A DNA stretch of 64,000 bases from Aristaeella lactis (GCF_018118585.1 NZ_CP069421.1:496001-560000), one strand, 5' to 3'. Shown: positions 52,100-61,521, counted from the stretch's first letter. Notes: generated by a model from the sequence alone, not told the origin. Numbers and translations: made by a program.

Positions 52100-53035
52100 T
52101 TAATTGGTGACGGTGATGTAGTGAATCTGGGGGAAGCAGAAAAGCCTGCCGGGGTAGAGGATGGTACCTACACCCCGGGAGATCAGCAGATCAACACGGT
52201 TTTCCTTCAGCCAGCCGCCGCGGTAGCGATCCGGCACATCTTCCGCGATATCCAGAAGGGAGCCGAAAATCTTCATCTGACCGCCGTGCGTGTGACCGAA
52301 GAGCCCCAGGTCAAACCAGCCGAGTGTTCCGGAAGAGTCCGTGGCCAGCTGCGCGTCTGAAATAGCCGAAGGATTATGACTGAGGAAAATAACATAATCC
52401 TGTGCGGATACAGAACCGGCAACTGTTCTGAAGTTTGGATCGCCGACAATGTAATCATCCACGCCGGCAATATAGATCCTGTTGGAGGCGACGTTAACAG
52501 CCGCGACCTTGTTCACCAGGGGAGTAACACCGGCATTGGACATGGATTCCGTCAGCTTTGTAAGATCAGCGGCGGATTCACCCCGGTCCATTTCGCCGAT
52601 GACACCGTACACACCGTAACGGGAATGAAGGGTTCCCTGTTTCCGGAGGGAAACGAAGAAATCAACAGCGGAAGCATTATCAGTGCCGTAATCCCCGCCG
52701 AGGAGTACCAGATCCGGACGGAGGTTGTTGATCTTTGACACCAGCCTGCTGACATCAGCGTCTGTAAACCAGAAACCATAATGGATATCACTGAGGTAAA
52801 CAATACGGAGGTTGTTCGCTTCCGCAGGAAGGTCATCTGACCGGATGGTAACCCTGTCTGTCAGGATCAGGCGGGCCTCCAGCAGGGGATATAACAGGAT
52901 CAGTACAATCAGGATCAGGCCAATGATCAGGGAGCGGCGGCGATGAGGATACCGCACCTGGTGACGGCCGCGATGGAAGGAGGGAGAAGCACGGCGGGCG
53001 GCCGCGGAAACATGCTTACCGCGATAAGCGTTCAA
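52100..53035 (-). CDS. Membrane-anchored metallophosphoesterase (YkuE/YaeI-like)
   Basis: A protein of about 311 residues. A basic N-terminus and one TM helix (SLIIGLILIVLILLYPLLE) precede a calcineurin-like domain: YLSDIHYGFW, LLGGDYGTDN, SHNPSA and GHTHGGQ supply the metal ligands. Members of this group act on membrane lipids such as UDP-diacylglucosamine-like or lipid phosphates. The frame opens at TTG 53044, which touches the AAGGAG site; TTG 53035 is nine bases away and preferred. It is 40 bases upstream of ecfA1 and probably co-transcribed. Confidence 0.85.
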   Translation of the reverse strand: MNAYRGKHVSAAARRASPSFHRGRHQVRYPHRRRSLIIGLILIVLILLYPLLEARLILTDRVTIRSDDLPAEANNLRIVYLSDIHYGFWFTDADVSRLVSKINNLRPDLVLLGGDYGTDNASAVDFFVSLRKQGTLHSRYGVYGVIGEMDRGESAADLTKLTESMSNAGVTPLVNKVAAVNVASNRIYIAGVDDYIVGDPNFRTVAGSVSAQDYVIFLSHNPSAISDAQLATDSSGTLGWFDLGLFGHTHGGQMKIFGSLLDIAEDVPDRYRGGWLKENRVDLLISRGVGTILYPGRLFCFPQIHYITVTN

Positions 53036-53124
53036 ACCTTTCAACTCCTTCCTGAATGCATTGACTGCATAACAAAACTATTATACACTAAATCGGTGAA
53101 TCTTCAAGAACTGGAGAGATGAAT

Positions 53125-53739
53125 ATGGACATGCAGAAGTACCGGATCCTGCCGCCCTCCACCATGCTGAATCCAACTCCTGTGGTGCTGGTCAGCTGCG
53201 CGGAAAAAGAACAGCCGGAAAACAAAAATATGATCACGCTTGCCTGGGCGGGAACGGTCAATTCCGAACCGCCGATGGTGTCCGTGAGCGTTCGGAAGGA
53301 ACGGCATTCCCACGGGCTGATTCTCGGATCCGGGGAGTTTGTTGTAAACCTGACGGATGAGAAAATGGCGCGGGCTGTGGATTTCTGCGGTGTCAAAAGC
53401 GGAAGAGATACAGACAAAGCCAGGGAAACCGGCCTCGAATACATGCAGGCGGAAGGACTCACTATTGCTCCCGCTGTAAAAGGCGCTCCGGTGAGTCTCT
53501 GCTGCAAAGTACGGCAGGTGCTGGAGCTGGGAAGCCATGACATGTTTCTGGGTGAGGTGGTTTCGGTTATGGTGCGGGAAGATCTCCTGGATGCCAAAGG
53601 GAGCCTGCACCTGGAAAAGGCCGGGCTGATCACTTACAGCCACGGCCTGTATCAGAAGCTGGGAGATGTACTTGGCTTTTTCGGATGGTCTATCGCGCGG
53701 GAAGACGTGTTACAGCGGCGGATGAGCGCTTACCACTGA
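53125..53739 (+). CDS. Flavin reductase-like FMN-binding split-barrel protein
   Basis: A 204-residue protein of the Flavin_Reduct family: NPTPVVLVSC, ITLAWAGTVNSEPPMVSVSV (residues 40-59) and a later EFVVNLTD are standard, and the C-terminal GLYQKLGDVLGFFGWS is shared by Clostridial members. It binds FMN and may be a flavoredoxin-like electron carrier. ATG 53125 is six bases from GGAGAG; ATG 53119 abuts it. The 3' end overlaps the convergent GNAT gene by ten bases. Confidence 0.9.
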   Translation: MDMQKYRILPPSTMLNPTPVVLVSCAEKEQPENKNMITLAWAGTVNSEPPMVSVSVRKERHSHGLILGSGEFVVNLTDEKMARAVDFCGVKSGRDTDKARETGLEYMQAEGLTIAPAVKGAPVSLCCKVRQVLELGSHDMFLGEVVSVMVREDLLDAKGSLHLEKAGLITYSHGLYQKLGDVLGFFGWSIAREDVLQRRMSAYH

Positions 53740-54356
53740 GCGGATTCCCAGTCGGAACGGAGAAACGCGTACAGCGCGGTATCCACATATTCCCCTTTGT
53801 TCAGTATGCGGCCTCGCAGGGTTCCTTCCCGGACGAAGCCGCTTTTTTGCATGACCCGGCCGCTGGCGGGGTTGCGTACATCGTGCTGAGCCTCCAGCCG
53901 GTTGAGGGGGAGAGAACGGAAAAGAGTATCGGTGACAGCCTTCAGGGCCTGGGTGGCATAGCCGTGATTCCAGTGTTCCCGCGAGAAACTGTAGCCCAGT
54001 TCCGCAGAATTGTTTTCAGAAGAATACCAGACAAAACCGATGGTTCCGATGACGGTTCCGGTTTCACGGAGCACAACAACCCAGGAAGAGGGCCATCCTG
54101 CCCTGCATCGGCTGCGAAGACTACGGACAAACATCCGGGTTTCCGAAAGCCGGCGGTGCGGTTCCCAAAGCACATAGCGGGCCACTTCCTCATCGGAGGC
54201 ATAACGAAAGATATCCTTCGCGTCCTTCATAAGGGGTTTGCGGAGGATCAGGTCTTCTGTTTCCAGCCGGGGCAGATTGTAAAAAAACTGCGCCGGAGAC
54301 TGGAAACCGTCTGCTCTTTCGGGAGCGGCAAGGAATCGATTCCAGAAAAAACTCAT
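53730..54356 (-). CDS. GNAT acetyltransferase, RimJ/RimL-like
   Basis: A 208-residue acetyltransferase_3 family protein. The main fold starts at about 30 with LETEDLILRKPLMKDAKDI; GTVIGTIGFVWY and the acetyl-CoA loop region HWNHGYATQALKAV (R/Q-x-x-G-x-A variant) and the late NPASGRVMQKSGF fit the RimJ type. It has an unusual 25-residue N-terminal extension. ATG 54356 is ten bases from GGAAGG; TTG 54365 is too close. Substrate unknown. Confidence 0.88.
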   Translation of the reverse strand: MSFFWNRFLAAPERADGFQSPAQFFYNLPRLETEDLILRKPLMKDAKDIFRYASDEEVARYVLWEPHRRLSETRMFVRSLRSRCRAGWPSSWVVVLRETGTVIGTIGFVWYSSENNSAELGYSFSREHWNHGYATQALKAVTDTLFRSLPLNRLEAQHDVRNPASGRVMQKSGFVREGTLRGRILNKGEYVDTALYAFLRSDWESAQW

Positions 54357-54487
54357 GGCAAACAAACCTTCCGGGAAGGAAACGGACGTCCGAACCGTTT
54401 CTATGTATGATTACGTTCCTTCAATTTCGACAGTTCCCCGTGCTTTTCCTTCCGGTAACGCGCGGGTTTGCCGGACGGCCGGATTCA

Positions 54488-54516
54488 TTGACACAGTATC
54501 CTGACGGCGGTAAAAT
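54488..54516 (+). promoter_or_regulatory. Sigma-A promoter of the five-SH3 surface protein
   Basis: TTGACA at 54488-54493, 17-base spacer, TAAAAT at 54511-54516. About 42 bases to the start codon. Confidence 0.8.
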
Positions 54517-54564
54517 GAACGGGAATTGTTCTTTTCATATTTTCTGATTCAGGAGGACCGGATT

Positions 54565-57500
54565 ATGAAAAACAAGCATCTATGGATCCTGAAAAGAACC
54601 GCGGCACTGCTGACTGCTTTGCTGCTGCTTCTTCCTGCCCTGCCGGCGGCCTTCGCCGCAAGTATGGACTGGGGCGAGCTGCAGATCACCCTCAGCTGGG
54701 CTGATGAGAACGGGGAGACCCGCACCGTTTACGCGGCACCCGCCGGAGAAACGGAGACGGGTGAAGGATGCTTCTGGGCATATGTTTCCCAGGACGCACC
54801 GCTGTATTCCCTGGTGTTTTCAGTATTCCATCCTTCCCATGCCTATGAGTATTTCCCCGTTCCGGGCAGTATCCTGGAAGGAGTTACCGACGCGGGCGAA
54901 ACAATGGACGGCGTGAGCTGCATCCCTGTTTCAGCCACTGATCCGGAAACCGGCATGACGGAGGTTTTCTACCTTTATATTTCCACAGTAACGGAACAGC
55001 CTGTCATGCAGGAAATTGAACCGGAAATCCCGGAAGAGCCGAATGTGGAACCGGAAGTTCCGGAAGAACCGTACGTGGAACCGGAAGTTCCGGAAGAACC
55101 GTACGTGGAACCGTATGTGGAACCGGAGACCCCGGATGAACCGTACGTGGAACCATACGTTGAACCGGAAACACCGGAAGAACCGTACGAGGAACCGTAC
55201 GCTGAACCGGAACCCCCGGAAGAGTCGTATATGGAACCGGCAACGGAAAATACCGAGGTGCCCGCGTACCTGCAGCCTTCTGAACCTGAGACGGAAGAGT
55301 TCATTCCTGAACCTGAACAGGAATCCGCCCCGACCGAAGCGCCGACAGAAGCCCCCACCGAAGCTCCGACAGCGGCGCCGACGGAAGCTCCTGTTATGCC
55401 TGTGGGCGAAATGATCAACCGCTACGGCATGATCACGAAAAAGGTCAACTATCGGAAGGAACCAAGCAAGGATGCCGGAAAATACGGTGAGCTGGCTCCG
55501 AATTCCATGGTCTACCTGATCTATACATTAACCAACGCGGCCGGTGAGAACTGGACGCTGGTTGAAGCGGAAGGCCATACCGGTTATGTGATGAGCGAAT
55601 TCATCACCGTGCTGACCACTGAGGACAGTGACGCGTGGAACAATGTACAGGCCAGTCCCGCACCGCTGTATAACTATGAGGATGTCTTCCCGACCGAAGC
55701 TCCGACGGAGGCACCTACCGAGGCCCTGACCGAGGCGCCGACGGAAGCTCCGACTGAAGCCCCGACGGAAGCACCGACTGAGGCACCCACGGAAGCTCCT
55801 ACCGAAGCACCTACGGAGGCGCCGACTGAAGCGCCCACGGAAGCACCGACGGAAGCTCCCACCGAGGCACCGACGGAAGCTCCTACGGAAGTACCGACAG
55901 AAGCACCCGTCATTACCGAAGGGGCTATGATCAACCGATACGGCGTTACCAACGCCGGCAAACTAGCCTTCAGGGCTTCCCCTGATAAAGACGGCAAGCT
56001 GATCGCACGGCTGGACAAAGGCCAGCATGTGTATCTGCTGCGCGCGGAACTGAACAAGGCCGGTGAAAGCTGGACCTATGTTGATGTCAACGGACAGCTG
56101 GGCTATATCAAGACTGAGTTCCTGGATGAACTGACAGAAGAGGACAGCACTGCCTGGGACAGCCTGCAGCCGAGTCCCGCTCCCGTAAGGACAGAAGAGG
56201 AACTGTTCCCCGCTCCGGCAACCGACACACCGGCACCGGCAGAGGAAAACACTGAGCCTCCCGTTTACGCGGATGAAACCGGTGAGGCCGGCACCCCCGC
56301 GGAGGTCAACGTGGAAACCGATGAACCTGCCGCAGAGGCAGAGACCAAAACACCGGAACCCAGCGCGACGCCTACCACCGCACCGACAGAGACGCCGGAA
56401 CCGGATATTCCGATAGGCTCGCTGCAGAACTGCTACGGCAAAACGAACAGCAAGGTATATTTCCGAAAGGAGCCCAGTACCAAGGCATCCAAACTGACCC
56501 AGCTGGCCAAGAACACCTACGTGTATATGATCTACACGCAGGAGAACAGCGCCGGCGAAGTATGGACCTATGCACAGGTAAACGGCAGGACAGGGTACAT
56601 TATGACGGAATACCTGGACGCGCTGACGGAAGAAGACAGCGCTGCCTATAACAGCGCCCAGTCCAGCCCCGCGCCCATCGTGCCGATCGAAAATGTTCCC
56701 AACGTGGAACTTCCTACTGAAGTGGTAACCATTCCGGCAACGGATGAACCAACTGTGGCGCCTACCGATACACCGGCTCCGACGGAACCTCCGACAGAGC
56801 CTCCCACAGAGGCACCGACTGAAAAGCCCACGGAACCGCCGACTGCCGCTCCGACAGAGACGCCTACCGCGGTTCCGACTGCTGCCCCGACAGAAACACC
56901 CACAGCAGCACCGACAGAAACACCCACAGCGGCTCCGACCGCAACGCCGGTACCCGCGCCGACACAGGAACCCTATCAGCAGACAGGATATGCCATCACC
57001 ATCGGTGACGGTGTTCCGGTCCGCCAGTGGCCGACAGCCTCCAGCTCCATCAACGAGACACTGGCTGTGAACAAGGTGGTTTACGTTACAGGCCAGGTCT
57101 ATATCGACGGTGTGGCATGGCATGTGGCAGAGTATGACGGGAAGTGGGGCTATGTACGAGCTGACCTGCTGAGGCTGATTTCCGAAGGAGAGCTGCAGGC
57201 CTATACCAGCCTGATCCGTCCCGGCACCACCCCGGTTATGAACGAAACTCCCGCTCCGTACAGTTATAATCCCACTGAGATGAGCTGCTACGGCTACGTA
57301 ACCACAGATGCCGTGAACTTCCGGGCTGAGCCCGCTTCCAGCTCCAGGCGGATCAAGCTGATGAAGAAGTACGCGCTCTTCATTGTCTACGGAAGCGTAC
57401 AGTCCGGCGGCGAAACCTGGTACAAGGTCTCCTATGACAACCAGGAAGGATACCTGAACGGTAAATACTTCAAGCAGATGACTGTTGGCGAGGCGGAAGA

Positions 57501-58434
57501 ATTCTTCTCTTCCTCCAAGTACCAGGAAGGCCTGATCAACAACAGCAACAGCAGCCAGAACAACTCCGGCAGCAACGGCAGCTCCAACCCGGCAACGACC
57601 GGTATTCCTTCCGGCGTTGTGTCGGCGGAAGACCAGAAGGTCAGCGAATGGGTGAATCCGGCCACCGGATCCACCGTGAGCTATGAGCCGTTCGATCCCT
57701 TTGCCACTCCGGCCCCGCTGGCTGAGAATGAGTTTGAGAACAACCAGTTTGTCAACTCCCTGATCGACCAGGTCCGGACCGGTAAACTGAAGCGTGAAGA
57801 CATTAAGACCGAACTGGAGAAATTCTATAAAGACGCCAAGGATCCGGAAGGGTCCGTGACCAGGGCGATGGATTACATTGAGGGCAAACTGGGCACGACC
57901 ACAGAAGAGCCTTCTGAATCTCCGGAACCCGTGACCACCGAAGAGATCACCGAGTTCCCGCAGGAGCAGAGCACCGGCGGTGCCGGCGGCTGGATCGCGG
58001 CCGGAGTTATCCTCGCGGCAGCGGGCGGCGGCGGATATTACTGGTACGCCCAGAGGGAACGGAAACGTAAGGCCGCCCAGAGAATGGCCCAGAAGAAGGT
58101 GGCCCAGCAGCAGAAAGCCCGTCAGCGGCAGGAAAGCCCGGCAAGCGGCCAGCCCGCTTCCGCGCAGAACGCGGCAAGGGTGAGAACCGGCAACTATACC
58201 GGAACAGCGGGCTCCGCAAAGCCCAAAGCCACACCGACGGCTTCCACGCAAGGGCAGAACGCGCCGAAACAGTATAAAACGACAGGGACACAGAATCCCT
58301 ACGGACGCTACTCCAGCTCCGAAGCAGGGGAAGACGCCACTTACACGGCAAGCTTCAAACCGGCTAACGGAGAAAGCAGAGTACGGACGAACAGGAGCCA
58401 TGACGCCTCCGGCGATGACAAGCCCGAAGCATAA
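54565..58434 (+). CDS. Giant surface protein with five SH3-like domains and PTEA repeats
   Basis: A 1289-residue exported protein. Order: signal peptide (to about 32, AAFAA); a novel domain (33-150); Pro/Glu repeats of the EVPEEPYVEP kind (151-226); SH3 one (283-355); about 18 tandem PTEA units (376-449); SH3 two (456-526); SH3 three (620-689); a second Pro/Thr region (726-799); SH3 four (809-873); SH3 five (906-973); TM helix (1141-1162, GGWIAAGVILAAAGGGGYYWY) and a basic cytoplasmic tail of about 125 residues. SH3 units have the YRKEPS...GYV pattern of wall-binding domains. The PTEA units use mixed synonymous codons. ATG 54565 follows AGGAGG at eight bases. Confidence 0.85.
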   Translation: MKNKHLWILKRTAALLTALLLLLPALPAAFAASMDWGELQITLSWADENGETRTVYAAPAGETETGEGCFWAYVSQDAPLYSLVFSVFHPSHAYEYFPVPGSILEGVTDAGETMDGVSCIPVSATDPETGMTEVFYLYISTVTEQPVMQEIEPEIPEEPNVEPEVPEEPYVEPEVPEEPYVEPYVEPETPDEPYVEPYVEPETPEEPYEEPYAEPEPPEESYMEPATENTEVPAYLQPSEPETEEFIPEPEQESAPTEAPTEAPTEAPTAAPTEAPVMPVGEMINRYGMITKKVNYRKEPSKDAGKYGELAPNSMVYLIYTLTNAAGENWTLVEAEGHTGYVMSEFITVLTTEDSDAWNNVQASPAPLYNYEDVFPTEAPTEAPTEALTEAPTEAPTEAPTEAPTEAPTEAPTEAPTEAPTEAPTEAPTEAPTEAPTEAPTEVPTEAPVITEGAMINRYGVTNAGKLAFRASPDKDGKLIARLDKGQHVYLLRAELNKAGESWTYVDVNGQLGYIKTEFLDELTEEDSTAWDSLQPSPAPVRTEEELFPAPATDTPAPAEENTEPPVYADETGEAGTPAEVNVETDEPAAEAETKTPEPSATPTTAPTETPEPDIPIGSLQNCYGKTNSKVYFRKEPSTKASKLTQLAKNTYVYMIYTQENSAGEVWTYAQVNGRTGYIMTEYLDALTEEDSAAYNSAQSSPAPIVPIENVPNVELPTEVVTIPATDEPTVAPTDTPAPTEPPTEPPTEAPTEKPTEPPTAAPTETPTAVPTAAPTETPTAAPTETPTAAPTATPVPAPTQEPYQQTGYAITIGDGVPVRQWPTASSSINETLAVNKVVYVTGQVYIDGVAWHVAEYDGKWGYVRADLLRLISEGELQAYTSLIRPGTTPVMNETPAPYSYNPTEMSCYGYVTTDAVNFRAEPASSSRRIKLMKKYALFIVYGSVQSGGETWYKVSYDNQEGYLNGKYFKQMTVGEAEEFFSSSKYQEGLINNSNSSQNNSGSNGSSNPATTGIPSGVVSAEDQKVSEWVNPATGSTVSYEPFDPFATPAPLAENEFENNQFVNSLIDQVRTGKLKREDIKTELEKFYKDAKDPEGSVTRAMDYIEGKLGTTTEEPSESPEPVTTEEITEFPQEQSTGGAGGWIAAGVILAAAGGGGYYWYAQRERKRKAAQRMAQKKVAQQQKARQRQESPASGQPASAQNAARVRTGNYTGTAGSAKPKATPTASTQGQNAPKQYKTTGTQNPYGRYSSSEAGEDATYTASFKPANGESRVRTNRSHDASGDDKPEA
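55689..55909 (+). repeat. Tandem 12-bp PTEA-coding repeat
   Basis: About 18 copies of a 12-base unit coding PTEA (variants LTEA, PTEV) inside the surface protein gene. Shorter tracts are at 55329-55395 and 56761-56950. Third-base variation between units argues for old, selected repeats. Confidence 0.9.
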
Positions 58435-58467
58435 GAGGGGCGGATCCTGAAAACAGTGACAAATCGC

Positions 58468-58505
58468 AGGAGGAGGCCGCCTGAACGCGGCCTCCTCTTT
58501 GCTTT
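58468..58505 (+). terminator. Rho-independent terminator of the surface protein gene
   Basis: AGGAGGCCGC/GCGGCCTCCT stem with a CTGAAC loop, then CTTTGCTTTT. Confidence 0.85.
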
Positions 58506-58517
58506 TCAACGGGGCCA

Positions 58518-58526
58518 TGGTATAAT
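58518..58526 (+). promoter_or_regulatory. Extended -10 promoter of the 58.5-61.1 kb operon
   Basis: TGGTATAAT, perfect extended -10, 36 bases before the small membrane protein start. Confidence 0.7.
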
Positions 58527-58561
58527 GTCCAAAGCGCGTTTGCAGAGAGGAGATTCAAATC

Positions 58562-58669
58562 ATGACAGACAGGAAAACCACGAGAAGGCAGCTGGGCGCC
58601 CGGATCATGGCGGTTGTGCTTGCAGGGATTTTTGTACTGACGGCACTCCTGGCGGTTCTCGTAAAATAA
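58562..58669 (+). CDS. Small single-TM membrane protein, 35 residues
   Basis: A short gene: MTDRKTTRRQLGARIMAVV begins a basic head, followed by a single hydrophobic helix to the end (residues 14-33). It has its own extended -10 promoter and a GGAG site nine bases before ATG 58562. It resembles the tiny basic-head/TM proteins of the DUF4044 kind in length and charge, but I cannot confirm a family. It is the first gene of the unit leading into the CapA-like gene (36 bases later). Confidence 0.65.
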   Translation: MTDRKTTRRQLGARIMAVVLAGIFVLTALLAVLVK

Positions 58670-58705
58670 AAGGAAAACCTGAAACACGGAAAGGAGGGGG
58701 AGCGG

Positions 58706-60019
58706 GTGAAAGGCAGAAGAAAAGGCGGTCGGCGCAGAATGTCCGCCGGTACTGTTTTCATGCTGGGACTGCTGGCTGTTGTTCTTTGCGGATCAGCACT
58801 GGTCCTGGGCAGGCTCTCCTCAGGAGCCTCGATCAACCTGAACAAACAGAAAGTCGATGTTATCGAACTGCAGGATGATCCTTCCCGTGAGACGACAGAA
58901 GAGACAAAAACAACGGAACAAACGGCGGAAGCCGCAAAGGTGACAGCACCACCGGTTTATGACGTGACACCTGTTCCGCAGGAGCAGGAAAACAGTTATA
59001 CTCTGACGATCGGCGGCAGCATCACCCTGTCCGGAGAAGTGCGGAAAAACAGCTGGAACGCGGATTCCAAGGTAACAGACTACGCCGACGTGATGATGCT
59101 GCTCGCGCCGCAGATTGACGCGGATGTGAACGCGGTGTTCCTGGAGAACATCCTGAGCGACAACCACAAAGCCAATGACAATACCGCGCCTGCCTCAGCT
59201 TCCGGAATTCTGAAGGAAGCAGGATTCGGAATGGCAGCCTGCGGCTTTTCACAAAGCTATTCCAACGGAAAAGAAGGCATTGAGGCCACCCTGGATACGC
59301 TGAACACACAGGGAATCAAGGCACTGGGAATCCGTTACGCGGATGAGGACAGTGCTCCCGTGATCACGAATGCCGGAGGCGTAAAAACCGCGTTCCTGCA
59401 GTACACCGCCACCATCTCTGCCAAAACCCGGAAAGCCATGGTAAAGGAAGAGACTTCCGGTATGGTACCGGAAGCGGATCTGACACAGATCTCCGCTGAC
59501 ATCGCGGCCGCGAGGGAACAGGGAGCAGAAGTGGTGATCGTCCTGGTGAACTGGGGCAAGAACGGGAAAGAACCTGACCGGACGCAGAAGGAACTGGCCG
59601 CGGGTATCGCCCAGGCGGGCGCTGACCTGATTGTCGGAAACGGAAGTCATGTCCCGCAGTCAGCTGAATATATCACCGAAAAAGACGGAAGCTCTGTCCT
59701 GTGCGTATGGAGCCTGGGAACCCTTTTGGGCGGCGACAGGGGCAATATCAAACATCTGTCCGGTTACCTGCTCCATGTGACAGTCCGGAGCGACGGAAAA
59801 GGCGGTGCCCTGATTCTCGGACCGGAGTACACGCCGGTCTATACCTGGAAATACAAGCAGGACGGCCGGTACTACTACCGCTGTATCGCATCCAACGGCA
59901 GTGTGCCGGACGGTATGGACAATGATCAGCGTAAAAAAATGAGCCAATCGGCTGAAACGGTACAATCTATCCTGAAAAACTCACCCATGACAGTCAGAGG
60001 ACAGGAGAATGCTGATTAA
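58706..60019 (+). CDS. CapA-family (PGA_cap) membrane-anchored protein with altered motifs
   Basis: A 437-residue protein: basic head, TM anchor (about 16-36), Thr/Glu-rich linker (50-90), then a PGA_cap metallophosphatase-like domain. Normal family motifs are GD-x-M near the start, GNH, H-W-G-x-E and G-x-H-P-H. Here they read IGGSITLSGEV, SDNHKAND, VNWGKNGKE and GNGSHVPQS, so several metal ligands are missing and the protein may be a binding rather than catalytic form. The start is GTG 58706 after AAGGAGG. Its stop overlaps the next gene. Confidence 0.82.
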   Translation: MKGRRKGGRRRMSAGTVFMLGLLAVVLCGSALVLGRLSSGASINLNKQKVDVIELQDDPSRETTEETKTTEQTAEAAKVTAPPVYDVTPVPQEQENSYTLTIGGSITLSGEVRKNSWNADSKVTDYADVMMLLAPQIDADVNAVFLENILSDNHKANDNTAPASASGILKEAGFGMAACGFSQSYSNGKEGIEATLDTLNTQGIKALGIRYADEDSAPVITNAGGVKTAFLQYTATISAKTRKAMVKEETSGMVPEADLTQISADIAAAREQGAEVVIVLVNWGKNGKEPDRTQKELAAGIAQAGADLIVGNGSHVPQSAEYITEKDGSSVLCVWSLGTLLGGDRGNIKHLSGYLLHVTVRSDGKGGALILGPEYTPVYTWKYKQDGRYYYRCIASNGSVPDGMDNDQRKKMSQSAETVQSILKNSPMTVRGQENAD

Positions 60020-60494
60020 CGCTTTCAGGCAGGAACTGAAGGATACCCTGTCACGAACGGAAACTGACAGGATGCCGGTGATCCGCAGGAGCCTGCTGCC
60101 TGACTGGCTGTATGCCACCGATCTTCCCGCACTGTGCCGGGAAACGGAGAAAAAGCGCTTCCTGGAAACACTGACGGAAAACGGATGGGAAACCATGGAA
60201 GACGACGGATGGATTCAGATGAGGAAAGCCTCATATGAACCGCCGGCCAACTGGTACGAAGGTCCGTTCGGACCGGAAGCAGCCTGCTGCCGCAGCCTGC
60301 TTGAACGTCATCCGGGGAATTCCGGTACAGACGCGGAAAGCGTAGAGTGTATCCTGATCAAAGCAGCGGAAGAGGGCGAAAAAGCCTTTGAAACCGCATG
60401 CGCCGCCCTGCATCACAGCTGGGCGGAACGCCTGCGGAAAGGAGAACCGCTTCCGGCGATAAATCCGGCATATTTCTCTGACAGAAAGGAATAA
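60009..60494 (+). CDS. Uncharacterised soluble protein
   Basis: A 161-residue, mostly helical acidic protein with no signal peptide or TM helix. Features are a Trp-rich middle (ENGWETMEDDGWIQMRK) and EPPANWYEGPFGPEAACC. I do not recognise a family. ATG 60009 lies inside the CapA-like gene's end (overlap of 11 bases) and follows ACAGGAGA, so translation is coupled. It precedes an MBL hydrolase by six bases. Confidence 0.7.
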   Translation: MLINAFRQELKDTLSRTETDRMPVIRRSLLPDWLYATDLPALCRETEKKRFLETLTENGWETMEDDGWIQMRKASYEPPANWYEGPFGPEAACCRSLLERHPGNSGTDAESVECILIKAAEEGEKAFETACAALHHSWAERLRKGEPLPAINPAYFSDRKE

Positions 60495-60500
60495 AGCATT

Positions 60501-61142
60501 ATGTTTATCCAGCATCCCGGCCACGCGGAATTCCTGATCGAGAATGAGAACGGAGTCCGTATCGTTACAGATCCCTATGATGCCCGCTGCGGTTATCCGC
60601 TTTATAAAACAGCAGCAGATATTGCCCTGGTTTCCCATCATCACCATGATCATGACGCGGTGGAAAACCTGACGGGGAAACCCAGGATCATAGACACGGA
60701 CGGTGTATTTCGTCCGGAACCGGACGTGAAGGTGACCGCTATCCGCGCTTTTCATGATGACGCGGGCGGAAGCAAAAGGGGAGAGACCCTGTTGTTCCTG
60801 ATCGAAACGGAAGGACTGCGGATTGTTCACCTGGGCGACCTGGGATGCGAGCTGAACCAGGATCAGCTGGCGACACTGAAAAATCCGGATGTGCTGATGA
60901 TTCCTGTGGGCGGGTTCTATACGATTGACGCTGAAATGGCCCAAAAGACGGCAGAACAGCTGAACGCCCGCATTATCCTGCCGATGCACTATAAAACGGA
61001 ATATAACAAAGACTGGCCGATCTCAGGTCCTGAAGCGTTTACAGCCCTGTATGATCCCGGTGTGATCTGTGAGGGAGCGGAAGCACTGCGAATCGCGAAG
61101 AAGGATATGGAATGCCAGCCGAGGATCGTTTTGTTCAAATAA
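60501..61142 (+). CDS. MBL-fold metal-dependent hydrolase (UlaG/UPF0173-like)
   Basis: A 213-residue metallo-beta-lactamase-fold enzyme. Metal ligands are in SHHHHDHDAVE (H-x-H-x-D-H), FHDDAGG, HLGDLG and PMHYKT, the pattern of small UPF0173/UlaG-type hydrolases. The substrate is unknown. It ends the four-gene unit begun at 58562. Its last codons and stop form one arm of a perfect inverted repeat (GGATCGTTTTGTT/AACAAAACGATCC, 61123-61154), the first hairpin of an array. Confidence 0.9.
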   Translation: MFIQHPGHAEFLIENENGVRIVTDPYDARCGYPLYKTAADIALVSHHHHDHDAVENLTGKPRIIDTDGVFRPEPDVKVTAIRAFHDDAGGSKRGETLLFLIETEGLRIVHLGDLGCELNQDQLATLKNPDVLMIPVGGFYTIDAEMAQKTAEQLNARIILPMHYKTEYNKDWPISGPEAFTALYDPGVICEGAEALRIAKKDMECQPRIVLFK

Positions 61143-61230
61143 ACAAAACGATCCAATGAAATATTTCAAAGCAATGTAATTGCTTTGAAATGTGAAATAT
61201 CGGCCGATGAATCGGCCGATGGGAAATATT
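61123..61230. repeat. GTGAAAT hairpin array (MBL gene 3' side), interrupted
   Basis: A first hairpin with the stop codon, then TTTCAAAGCAAT-GTA-ATTGCTTTGAAA and CGGCCGAT-GA-ATCGGCCG, with linkers AATGAAAT and GTGAAAT. A third unit (GGGAAATATTTGC) begins but has no second arm; unrelated GC-rich sequence follows. Confidence 0.88.
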
Positions 61231-61521
61231 TGCATCCGCATCCTCAATCGACGTACTGCTCCCTTGGAGCGGTTCGCATTACTTGTTTCGGTAAGGAAAC
61301 GCACACGCACCGCGGGCGGAATTCCCGCCTCGCGCACCGCGCGCGACAGGACTCCAGGTGGCTTCCTGCTATGCAGGATAGTTCCGCATCTTCAATAGTC
61401 GCAACTCCCCACTGGGGAGATTGCTCCTTTTCAGATGACCTCACCTCTGACGGAATTTCAGCCACTGGCTGCCCTCAGAGGTTCGCCCACTGGGCTACCG
61501 CTTCCTTCGCTCCACGGGCAT
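61231..61521. other. GC-rich dispersed element inside the array, not coding
   Basis: About 290 bases of low coding likelihood rich in short complementary blocks (GCGGGCGGAATTCCCGCC, CTCCCCACTGGGGAG, TGCTATGCA). Frames across it are composed of improbable Arg/Ser/His-rich sequence without ribosome sites. The array continues after it with a tail also seen at 41470, so it looks inserted. Similar junk-like blocks are known between genes of gut Clostridia, but I cannot name a family. Confidence 0.5.
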
